Below are positions 11,011 through 20,343 of a stretch of DNA of 39,417 bases, in pieces. The translations under genes and the position numbers were made by a program. The notes under the pieces were generated by a model, which ran no database searches, had not been told where the DNA came from, and saw only the letters and a program-made list of their open reading frames with translations. Positions within the stretch are counted from its first letter, which is position 1; each line of letters begins with the position of its first letter. The stretch lies in NCBI RefSeq assembly GCF_001544135.1, contig NZ_BCPV01000035.1:1-39417 (forward strand), written 5' to 3'. This DNA comes from Geobacillus zalihae NBRC 101842 (lineage in GTDB: Bacteria > Bacillota > Bacilli > Bacillales > Anoxybacillaceae).

Positions 11011-11044
11011 ATAATTTGTATAGAACACAAACAAAGATTGTCAA
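11011..11044 (-). promoter_or_regulatory. xynD promoter with overlapping XylR-like operator
   Basis: On the minus strand a perfect -35 TTGACA (11039-11044) is followed by 16 bp and TATACA (11017-11022). The operator ATAATTTGT-N7-ACAAACAAA (11011-11035) covers the spacer and -10, so binding would block RNA polymerase. The sequence is almost the same as at 5145-5169, which suggests both xylan operons answer to the same repressor. Confidence 0.6.
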
Positions 11045-11090
11045 AACAAAAAAGCTGGTCGTGCACGGTTCATCAACCATCCGACCAGCT
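11044..11090 (-). terminator. Rho-independent terminator of the abfA-araJKLMN operon
   Basis: A 9-bp perfect stem, AGCTGGTCG/CGACCAGCT, is followed on the minus strand by TTTTTTG, about 65 bp past the GH127 stop. It ends the arabinan module and abuts the xynD -35 element, so the two operons are insulated within a few bases. Confidence 0.85.
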
Positions 11091-11156
11091 CATTCAACTT
11101 CATATTCGTCTTGATTTCCACAGCATTCTATGTGGTGACCAGCAACATCGATACGT

Positions 11157-13079
11157 CTATTTCTCATTCACCCACACCGTCATCTCCCCTTCCCCACGGT
11201 TGCACCAGGCATAATAAGGAATCGCACGGAACGGAACTTGATAGGTTCGGGGTTCAATCGGCCGATACAACTCATCATTCCATGCCGACTCATCGACCCG
11301 CTCGGCGGTGCCTGTGATTACCACGACCCCTTCCAGTAAGTCCGGCTCAAAGTGCGCTTCCAACTGGGCATCGCGCGGGAGGAACAAATTTGCCAAATTC
11401 GGTTCGTTATCGACTTCTTCCAAACAATACACAATCGGCCCGCGCTGCAACGCAACCTTGCCAGCGTTGGCACGCACTTGGGGATGAGCCTTAATCCGCT
11501 CGACCGGCATCGAGAAGTGAAGGACCATTTCATCCCCTTGCCGCCACACTCGACGGATATAAGCGTACCCTTTTTTGGTCAGCGGCGCAATGTCTACGTT
11601 TTCCCCATTGATCGTTACCTCCGCTCCCCGGCACCATCCAGGAATGCGCAATCCAAGTGTAAATTCCTGGGCTGATTCCGGCGAAATCGTCAATCGAACC
11701 GTTCCATCCCAAGGATAATTCGTCTCCTGCACGATCTCGACTGACCGACCGCCTATTTCCGTTTGAATGTTGCTGCCGACATAAAGGTGGACGAACAACG
11801 CATCCGATGTTTGTGAATAAATGTAATGGCCGATCGAGGCGATGAGACGGGCCAAGTTCGGCGGGCAGCACGCACAGCTGAACCATTTTTGCCGCACCGG
11901 TTTCACATGGCGTTTGTCATGGCGTTCACATGCCTTCGGCCACACTTCGAGCGGGTTGACATAAAAGAATCTCTTGCCGTCCAAATCCATGCCGCTGATC
12001 GTTCCGTTGTATAGCGCCCGTTCCATCACATCCGCGTACTTCCCATCCATCTCCAGTTCCAGCATGCGGCGGGCCCAAAACACTAACGCAATTGACGCGC
12101 ACGTCTCGGCATAGACCGTATCATTCGGCAAATCAAAATCAAACGTAAACGATTCGCCAAAAGCGCTCGAGCCGACGCCGCCCGTGATATACATTTGCCG
12201 TTTCGTCACGTTTTCCCATAACGTTTGGCATGCTTGTTTCAACGATTCGTCTCCCGTTTTCGCCGCCAGTCCAGCCATGGCGGTATACATATAGAGCGCC
12301 CGCACCGCATGCCCAACAGCTTGTTTTTGTTCCCTGACCGGAATGTGCGCCTGATGGTAACGATACCCGCCGTCATACCAAAATGGCTTCGTTTCCCCTC
12401 TTGCTTCTTTTTCCTGATCAAAGTAATGAGGTTGCTGCCCGCGCTGATCAATAAAATATTGGCTCAGTTTTAAATAGTTCTCGTTTCCAGTCGCCTCATA
12501 CAATTTCAACAGCGCCAACTCAATTTCCTGATGTCCGTCGTATCCAGGAATTTGGCCTTCCCCGCGGCCGAATACCGTACCGATATAGTCGGCATATTTG
12601 CACATAATGTCTAAAAAGCGCCGTTTGCCTGTAGCCTGGAAATAAGCAACTGCCGCTTCGATCAAATGGCCGGCGCAATACAATTCATGGTTGTCCCGCA
12701 GGTTGGTCCAACGTTTACCGGGTTCCTTGACCGTATAATACGTGTTGAGATAGCCGTCCGGCTGCTGGGCGCGGCCAAGCAGCTCAATCACGTCATCCGC
12801 GAGTGCTTCCAATTCCGAGTCGCGCTTTTCCTCGAGTAAATACGCCACCGCTTCGAGCCATTTCGCTACATCGCTGTCTTGAAAGACCATCCCATAAAAT
12901 TCTCCATCTGATTCGCCAGCGGCGATGCGGAAATTTTCGATTGCATGGCTTGGTTCAGCGCCTAGGATGCGGTCATTAAGCGCTTCCCACTGGTAAGGAA
13001 CGACTTCGTTCCGGACGACATCGATATATCGTTTCCAAAACCGATCCTTGACATTTGCCCTTATTGTAGCTTTTTCCAC
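11157..13079 (-). CDS. araN: beta-L-arabinofuranosidase-type hydrolase, GH127, copy 1
   Basis: A 640-aa GH127 (DUF1680) enzyme with an all-alpha barrel and C-terminal beta domains. The family uses a zinc-bound cysteine as nucleophile. Here acid/base E309 (SAFGES), zinc ligands E325 and C327 (AETC) and C404/C405 (SCACCPPN, C404 as nucleophile) are all present, each offset by 13 from the HypBA1 numbering. It should release beta-linked L-arabinose from imported oligomers; the exact linkage is not shown. No signal peptide. A GTG at 13079 preceded by AGGGGG was chosen over ATGs further upstream. It closely resembles the gene at 20344-22275, differing mainly at the N-terminus and near residues 515-535. 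Last gene of its operon. Confidence 0.9.
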   Translation of the reverse strand: MEKATIRANVKDRFWKRYIDVVRNEVVPYQWEALNDRILGAEPSHAIENFRIAAGESDGEFYGMVFQDSDVAKWLEAVAYLLEEKRDSELEALADDVIELLGRAQQPDGYLNTYYTVKEPGKRWTNLRDNHELYCAGHLIEAAVAYFQATGKRRFLDIMCKYADYIGTVFGRGEGQIPGYDGHQEIELALLKLYEATGNENYLKLSQYFIDQRGQQPHYFDQEKEARGETKPFWYDGGYRYHQAHIPVREQKQAVGHAVRALYMYTAMAGLAAKTGDESLKQACQTLWENVTKRQMYITGGVGSSAFGESFTFDFDLPNDTVYAETCASIALVFWARRMLELEMDGKYADVMERALYNGTISGMDLDGKRFFYVNPLEVWPKACERHDKRHVKPVRQKWFSCACCPPNLARLIASIGHYIYSQTSDALFVHLYVGSNIQTEIGGRSVEIVQETNYPWDGTVRLTISPESAQEFTLGLRIPGWCRGAEVTINGENVDIAPLTKKGYAYIRRVWRQGDEMVLHFSMPVERIKAHPQVRANAGKVALQRGPIVYCLEEVDNEPNLANLFLPRDAQLEAHFEPDLLEGVVVITGTAERVDESAWNDELYRPIEPRTYQVPFRAIPYYAWCNRGEGEMTVWVNEK

Positions 13080-13093
13080 TTTGATTCCCCCTA

Positions 13094-14305
13094 TCATGTT
13101 CCTAAAACCCATTCATTTAAAAAGTAGAGAATCGTAAAGCGGTTCGGACGCAATCGATGAGCCTCCCGCAGACTCCGTTCAACCAACGGAAGATCGATGC
13201 CGAGTTGTTCCGGGAGAGCGGCCCCTCCTACTTTCTCTAACATAGTTCGAACGCGCCCTGGAGAGGGCAAGGATTCAAGCAGTTTCTGAATAGAAGCCGC
13301 ATTGGCTTTGAGTCGTTTCCTTGCAGTTTCGTCTATTGATTTCGGCCGTTCTTCTAGTTTGTTCCATAACGGCAAAAAGACGCGTTGATAGTGTTCAATG
13401 ATCATCGGAGTCGCTACGCCAACCTTCGCCCCGTGCAGCACTTGCCGTTTGTTCCGACGCAAAAATTCCATTTCCCAGTAGTGGGACAGATGGTGTTCCG
13501 CTCCCGATGCCGAGTACGATTGCCCCATGAGCAACATCGCAATGCCCGACTGCAGCAACGCATTCATTAATACACGAATCCCTTGTTCACCGCCATCGGC
13601 AATGTCATCAATATGGTCGACACATGCTTTGAGAGATTGTTCGGTAAGCTGGTGAACAAATGGACAATAGGGCTCATCGGCCATCCAGTGGGCAAACTGC
13701 CAGTCGACCAATGACGTATACTTCGCCACCATATCGCCAAATCCAGCGGCGATCATCTCTTTTGGAGCCCGGGATAACACATCCGTATGAGCAAACACAG
13801 CGACCGGCGCCTGTGCTTGAATGGTTTTTTTCACCCCACGAATGATGAGCGGAGCTCCCATTGACGTAAATCCGTCCACCGATGGGGCAGTGGGGACAGA
13901 AATGAACGGAATCTTCATTTTATAGCTGCTAAAACGGGTAATGTCATGAATCGTCCCTGCTCCTGCCGCAATGAGAACATCGACATCGTCGGGCGTTTCC
14001 AGAAGCACTTGCACAATCGAACGTTCATCGGCGATGACATCCCCATTTTGATCGGGTTGCACGAGGCATATTGTATAGCGGATCGATTTGTTTTCCAGTT
14101 CATCACACAATGACTCCCCTGCTGCGGCAAACGTCCGCTCATCGGCCACCACGGCCACCTTCTCATACCGCTTATGACGCAAATAAGCAACGAGCTGCTC
14201 AAACGCGTCACATCCCACCGCCATCTGTTCGATCGGGATGTCATAATGACGGTGGCCACAATCGCATTGTTTCACCAATGGCACGATTTCTTCTATTGAA
14301 TTCAC
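13094..14305 (-). CDS. araM: sn-glycerol-1-phosphate dehydrogenase, AraM type
   Basis: A 403-aa member of the iron/nickel-dependent dehydrogenase superfamily, like B. subtilis AraM (EgsA), which reduces dihydroxyacetone phosphate to sn-glycerol-1-phosphate. Visible are the NAD(P)-binding GAGTIHDITRF near residue 115, the substrate/metal Asp in AGFGDMVAKY, and metal His residues in SGAEHHLSHYWE and LHGAKVG. The start is a GTG overlapping the araL stop (GTGA), with AAGGAG eight bases upstream, so translation is coupled. Why an ether-lipid-type enzyme sits in arabinan operons is unresolved. Confidence 0.88.
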   Translation of the reverse strand: MNSIEEIVPLVKQCDCGHRHYDIPIEQMAVGCDAFEQLVAYLRHKRYEKVAVVADERTFAAAGESLCDELENKSIRYTICLVQPDQNGDVIADERSIVQVLLETPDDVDVLIAAGAGTIHDITRFSSYKMKIPFISVPTAPSVDGFTSMGAPLIIRGVKKTIQAQAPVAVFAHTDVLSRAPKEMIAAGFGDMVAKYTSLVDWQFAHWMADEPYCPFVHQLTEQSLKACVDHIDDIADGGEQGIRVLMNALLQSGIAMLLMGQSYSASGAEHHLSHYWEMEFLRRNKRQVLHGAKVGVATPMIIEHYQRVFLPLWNKLEERPKSIDETARKRLKANAASIQKLLESLPSPGRVRTMLEKVGGAALPEQLGIDLPLVERSLREAHRLRPNRFTILYFLNEWVLGT

Positions 14306-15102
14306 TGCACGATCTCCTTTCCGAGCCCCACGATATCATAAATGGAATCCATCACATAATCCGGCCGTTCTTTTTCCCTCCATGCCTCTAATTCGTTGCG
14401 CTTCGTATTTCCTGTCAGCACAAGAGCGGTTTTCATACCGTACATTCTCCCCATGCGAATATCCGATTCCACGCTGTCACCAATGACGAGACAGCGGTTA
14501 GGAGGCACCTTCAGCTGGCGCAAAGCGGTTTCGACCATAAAGCAAGAAGGCTTCCCTAACACAAGTTCCACTTTTCGGCTCGCCGCCGCTTCAATCGCCC
14601 CGACCATCCCGGCGACATCAATGGCATTTCCATGTTCACTCGGAAATGTTTTATCGATGTTGGTCGCAATGATTCGCGCCCCATGATGGACAGCACGAAA
14701 TGCCAAATCCAAATCGCGATACGTCATCGTTTCATGCAGCGTGATGATGAGAAAATCCGCGTCTTCCGGAGCCGGTGCCAACGGCACCTGGTGATGCTGC
14801 AGCTCTTCACGCAATCCTTCGTCGCCTAACGTCCAAACTTGGCATAGCGGATAATGTTTCCGCAAAAATTGGGCTGTTACCGTTGAGGATAAAATGATGT
14901 CTTCCTCCCCGGCCGCAATTCCAAACCGTCCAAGCCGTTCATGGCACATGCGCCGCGACCAATTGCCCCGGTTACTGACGAACACGATTCGTTTTCCAAG
15001 AGAACGGAGGTAGGCAACCGCCTCATTCGCATGGGGAATTAGTTCATTTCCTCTCCATATCGTCCCGTCAAGATCGATCAACACCCCTTCGATTTCCTCC
15101 AT
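14302..15102 (-). CDS. araL: HAD-superfamily sugar phosphatase, AraL/NagD-like
   Basis: A 266-aa HAD phosphatase of the NagD (C2 cap) type. Motif I is DLDGTIWRG, motif II lies in IVFVSNRGNWS, motif III is the K in VLGKPS and motif IV is GDSVESDIRMG. B. subtilis AraL, its recognisable homologue in an ara operon, is a promiscuous sugar-phosphate phosphatase thought to relieve build-up of phosphorylated sugars. The ATG at 15102 follows GGAGG by 13 bases; a TTG immediately upstream has closer spacing and is possible. Its stop overlaps the GTG of araM. Confidence 0.88.
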   Translation of the reverse strand: MEEIEGVLIDLDGTIWRGNELIPHANEAVAYLRSLGKRIVFVSNRGNWSRRMCHERLGRFGIAAGEEDIILSSTVTAQFLRKHYPLCQVWTLGDEGLREELQHHQVPLAPAPEDADFLIITLHETMTYRDLDLAFRAVHHGARIIATNIDKTFPSEHGNAIDVAGMVGAIEAAASRKVELVLGKPSCFMVETALRQLKVPPNRCLVIGDSVESDIRMGRMYGMKTALVLTGNTKRNELEAWREKERPDYVMDSIYDIVGLGKEIVQ

Positions 15103-15127
15103 CAAGAGTCATCCGCCTCCTATCCGT

Positions 15128-16180
15128 CTATGACGTCCGCACACCAAACCGGTAGACCGTCGTTGATGCTCGCTCTTTGCCAGCCGGCAATACGATCGAC
15201 GGAAACTGCGGATGATGAACCGCATCCGGCAGCCCTTGTGTTTCCAGGCAGATGCCTAAATATTTCCGCGACGGCACGCCGCCTAGATCCAACCCTTCCG
15301 GCAACTGGTTCGATGTATACACCACCACGCCGACTTCGTCCGTCTCCACCGTCAACACTCGCCCGCTCTTCGGGTCGGAAAGCACAATCTCTTTGTCATG
15401 ATGCCGATCGAGCCAAAACGGATGGTCATAACCCCCGCCAACGAGTTCAATTTGCGGATGCCCGGATTCGACCGCCTCCCGGATCGTCTTTCCTTGCCGC
15501 AAGTCAAACGGCGTGCCGGCGACATCCAAGACGCGGCCTGTCGGAATCAGCTCCTCATTCAACTCGAGCACACGCGAGCTTTGGATCGTCAGCGTGTGGT
15601 CCAATATATCGCGCTTGCCGTTGCCGCTTAGGTTAAAATACGTATGGTTCGTCAAATTGAGCAAAGTTGTTTTGTCCGAACGAGCCCGGTACGTGACGGT
15701 CCATTCGTTGTCATTGTTGAGCCAATATTCCACTTGAACATGAACCGTTCCCGGGTACCCTTCCTCCCCGTCCGGGCTCGTGTACGAAAAGACGACGCCC
15801 ACTGCATCGTCGCGCTGGACGGGCTCGGCCTGCCACAGCACGCGGTGGAATCCGTTCGAACCGCCGTGCAAGTGGTTGTTGTGTTCGTTTTTCGCCAGTT
15901 GATATGTGATTCCATCAAGTTCGAAGCTCGCCCCGCGAATGCGCCCCGCCACCCGGCCGATCACGGCGCCGAAATAAGGGGCGTTCTCAACATACGGTTC
16001 AAATCGTCCAAACCCGAGCACGACATTTTCGATGTTGCCGTTCCGGTCGGGAACGCGGAGGTCCGTCACGATGCAGCCGTAGTTTGTCGCCGACAGTCCC
16101 ATGCCGCGGTCGTTTGTCAAGGTGAATAAGAACACGTCGTTTCCATTCCATTCGGACCACTTTTCGTATGTAATGTTCAT
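15128..16180 (-). CDS. araK: aldose 1-epimerase (mutarotase), arabinan-operon copy
   Basis: A 350-aa GalM-family mutarotase with the same catalytic His, His, Glu set as the xylan-operon copy (NHLHGG, NHTYFN, CLETQG). ATG with GGAAGGAG upstream. In this operon it likely interconverts anomers of L-arabinose released by AbfA and GH127 so that the isomerase gets the right form. Differences from the 4031-5077 copy cluster at the two ends and around residues 85-125, and the middle is nearly identical, suggesting recent gene conversion. The symbol follows the T-6 araJKLMN order and is tentative. Confidence 0.9.
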   Translation of the reverse strand: MNITYEKWSEWNGNDVFLFTLTNDRGMGLSATNYGCIVTDLRVPDRNGNIENVVLGFGRFEPYVENAPYFGAVIGRVAGRIRGASFELDGITYQLAKNEHNNHLHGGSNGFHRVLWQAEPVQRDDAVGVVFSYTSPDGEEGYPGTVHVQVEYWLNNDNEWTVTYRARSDKTTLLNLTNHTYFNLSGNGKRDILDHTLTIQSSRVLELNEELIPTGRVLDVAGTPFDLRQGKTIREAVESGHPQIELVGGGYDHPFWLDRHHDKEIVLSDPKSGRVLTVETDEVGVVVYTSNQLPEGLDLGGVPSRKYLGICLETQGLPDAVHHPQFPSIVLPAGKERASTTVYRFGVRTS

Positions 16181-16202
16181 CTCGATTCTCCTTCCTTTAT
16201 AA

Positions 16203-17198
16203 CTATAACCGCACGATCGCTCCCGTTTTCATCGATGTGCGGCAAGCATCGAGCGCCCGCGCTTGTTGGATCATGCGCTCCAGCGAATACAACAGCGGCG
16301 TCCCTTCGAGAATGGAGCGCGAAAAGTGCTCGATTTGCAGCGCGTATTGATCGCCTGACACCGTTTCCTCGCGTACGTTCCCATCAGCCGTTGCGACCGT
16401 AATCCGTCCCTCTCCATCATCCACATCCGGTCGATACGCCCGCGAGACAACGATTTTTCCCTTCGTACCCACTACTTCGTATTCGTTCTGAAAGAGCATA
16501 TCAAAACTGCACGTGAACTGCGCAAGAACACCGTTTTCCATCCTCATCCATCCGTTCGTCGTTAAATCAACCGAATGGTGTGGATCAAAACAAGATTGGA
16601 CGAACAGCTCAACAGGCTCGGTATCAAGAATGTGTCTCGTCGAATGCACACAATAGCAACCGACATCGAACAGACTTCCCCCGCCAAGCTCATCGTTCAT
16701 GCGGATATTCGTTTCCCGGTCTTGCAAGTAAAAGGAGAAATGGGAGCGCATGTACTTAACTTCGCCGATCTCGCCAGCAGCTAGAAGTTGCTTCACCCGC
16801 TCGTGCTGCGGGTGGAATTGGTACATGAACGCTTCCATAAATAAAACGCCATTTTCCTCGCACACCTCGATCATGCGCCGGACATCTTCTTCACATAAGG
16901 CGGCCGGCTTTTCACAAAGCACGTGCTTTTTCTTCTTCGCCGCTTTGATCGTCCATTCAGCGTGCAGGCTGTTTGGAAGCGGGATGTACACTGCGTCGAC
17001 ATCCGGGTCATCAAGCAGCTGGTCATAGCTGTCATACGCTTTCGGAATACCGAGCTCCTTCGCCGCTTGTTTAGCTTTCCCGCTCTCACTCGCAATGGCC
17101 ACGACTTCAGCGTAATCCGCCCGACGAATGGCGGGAATCATCACGTCTTTGGCAATGGCAGCTGTACTCATAATACCAAAGCGGACTTTACATCCCAT
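16203..17198 (-). CDS. araJ: Gfo/Idh/MocA-family oxidoreductase
   Basis: A 331-aa NAD(P)-dependent oxidoreductase. The N-terminal Rossmann domain begins RFGIMSTAAIAKD, an atypical nucleotide loop with M/S/A where GxGxxG-like glycines are usual. The CEKPA motif near residue 95 is the conserved Lys-containing site of the family. The C-terminal alpha/beta domain carries GCYCVH near residue 180. It resembles dimeric-dihydrodiol or xylose dehydrogenases, so a pentose or its oxidised product is a likely substrate, but the reaction is not known. Good ribosome site (GAAGGAG). Located between abfA and the mutarotase. Confidence 0.82.
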   Translation of the reverse strand: MGCKVRFGIMSTAAIAKDVMIPAIRRADYAEVVAIASESGKAKQAAKELGIPKAYDSYDQLLDDPDVDAVYIPLPNSLHAEWTIKAAKKKKHVLCEKPAALCEEDVRRMIEVCEENGVLFMEAFMYQFHPQHERVKQLLAAGEIGEVKYMRSHFSFYLQDRETNIRMNDELGGGSLFDVGCYCVHSTRHILDTEPVELFVQSCFDPHHSVDLTTNGWMRMENGVLAQFTCSFDMLFQNEYEVVGTKGKIVVSRAYRPDVDDGEGRITVATADGNVREETVSGDQYALQIEHFSRSILEGTPLLYSLERMIQQARALDACRTSMKTGAIVRL

Positions 17199-17260
17199 AT
17201 TTCGTATCTCCTTCCCGTTTTCAAAGGGATAGGCTGGCCATCAGACCAGCCTTCACTTCC

Positions 17261-19071
<1,811 letters not shown>

Positions 19072-19308
19072 GTTTTTAGCTGCCTTGATCCTCACCGTAG
19101 ATTGGCTAAAACAAAACTGTTTCATTTTCATCAAGTATGGGCCGTACCCAAAAAACCAAAGAAGTCCCCTAAGGCATCACGAACTTTTATTCGCTCTGAT
19201 TGTTTCCAAGTATATCTGCCAAACCCGCCGTTCACTTTGTTTCCCTAGCCGCTGTGTGTGGCGGATTCGCCCGAAATGATGGCTGGGGAAAGACTCCTTC
19301 CATAAACC

Positions 19309-20035
19309 CTGTATCACGATGAACGCACCGGAACAAAGCTGTACGTGGCTTATTCACCAGAATCATCATCTCCGACGGACGTTGTGGAAACGATTGAGTT
19401 ATGCCACGATGTTCCTATGGGGGAACAACTGACGAACCCCCAACAGGTACTAGTAGAAGGCCGGACGTATTTCAGAATGCATCGGCGAATTTATCGGGCG
19501 GCGCCAACTGTTTTTCATTCGTGTGAAGGACAATGTAGAGATCCGTTAAAGAAAAGCCTGAAACACCTTCCATGCATATCATTACCGATTCAAGATGATT
19601 TCACTTGTTAGCTAGGAACGAAACAATGCCGTTCTGTCAAGCGTCATCGGGTACGTGATCTTTCAAGATGCAAGTGGTCATGACATTCGTGTTGTGATGA
19701 ACATTTTGAACTTATCTGCCGAAATCATTACCGATACGGATCAAGGGAGTTGGATCGTTGAGGTGTTTTTTTCGTTGTATGAAGCAATATCTCAATGTCC
19801 CAACATTATTTGGTACAACCGAAAACGTAGTATATAATCAATTGTTTGACATTTTCATCACATATCTGTTGTTGAGACGGCTTTATGGTCAAACAAGCAA
19901 ACGAACGAAGCACCATCTTTCCTCCACTTCTTCCATTTTCCATTTTCCTTCAAGCAAATTCCGCTCGATTGGAAATATCCAAGGGCACCATTGCTTTATT
20001 TGAGTATGCTCAAATGTATGGAAGGACCATGTCTA
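19309..20035 (+). pseudogene. decayed IS4-type transposase
   Basis: The only plus-strand coding relic. Frame pieces include LYHDERTGTKLYVAYSP, VIFQDASGHDIRVVMNIL, then after a shift RCMKQYLNVPTLFGTTEN and NQLFDIFITYLLLR. The segment before the last of these matches the W-IVEVFF / FFRWIKQHL..P.LFGTTENAVYNQLF region around the catalytic Glu of IS4-family DDE transposases. Several frameshifts and stops break it, and no terminal repeats could be defined. It is an old, inactive insertion between two arabinan operons. The 19072-19308 stretch before it shows no recognisable content. Confidence 0.65.
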
Positions 20036-20096
20036 AGTTTTAGATAATCAACACTCGTGGCTTTTCCCCATCTACATTCTCTGTCCCCTTTATTAC

Positions 20097-20291
20097 CTAA
20101 CAATAAACATTGGCCCCACGCTTACGTAAATAGCGACTATCAAGCAACGACCGACCGATCATCTTTGCATCCGGACTGGGCATGAATGTTATTGCCGCCA
20201 TTTTGGTCAACTCCCCCAAAAGTTGGATTTCTCTCAAAAAACAGCCCACGTCCATGTACTAGGACGCCTATCATTTGTAGCGGATCAAGGG
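20097..20291 (-). pseudogene. araD: 3' relic of a second araD
   Basis: On the minus strand this reads LDPLQMIGVLVHGRGLFF, then after a deletion/frameshift LTKMAAITFMPSPD and SLLDSRYLRKRGANVYC-stop. The intact AraD at 29175-29861 has [34 protein letters not shown] and [19 protein letters not shown] in the same order. About ten codons are missing in the middle and the zinc-binding HGHG has become HGRG. It lies immediately downstream of the second GH127 gene and ends at its hairpin. 20041-20096 shows nothing recognisable. Confidence 0.85.
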
Positions 20292-20326
20292 CTGAGTCAA
20301 AACACACTCACGTTTTGAGCCAGCCC
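20289..20326 (-). terminator. hairpin after the second GH127 gene
   Basis: GGGCTG/CAGCCC and TCAAAAC/GTTTTGA form a long stem with one GU pair and one mismatch around an 8-nt loop, 18 bp past the GH127 stop. The U-tract is poor (TTGATCC), perhaps because the downstream DNA is the araD relic. It likely ends the abnEFJ-GH127 unit. Confidence 0.6.
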
Positions 20327-20343
20327 TCTTTCATCAACGGAAT

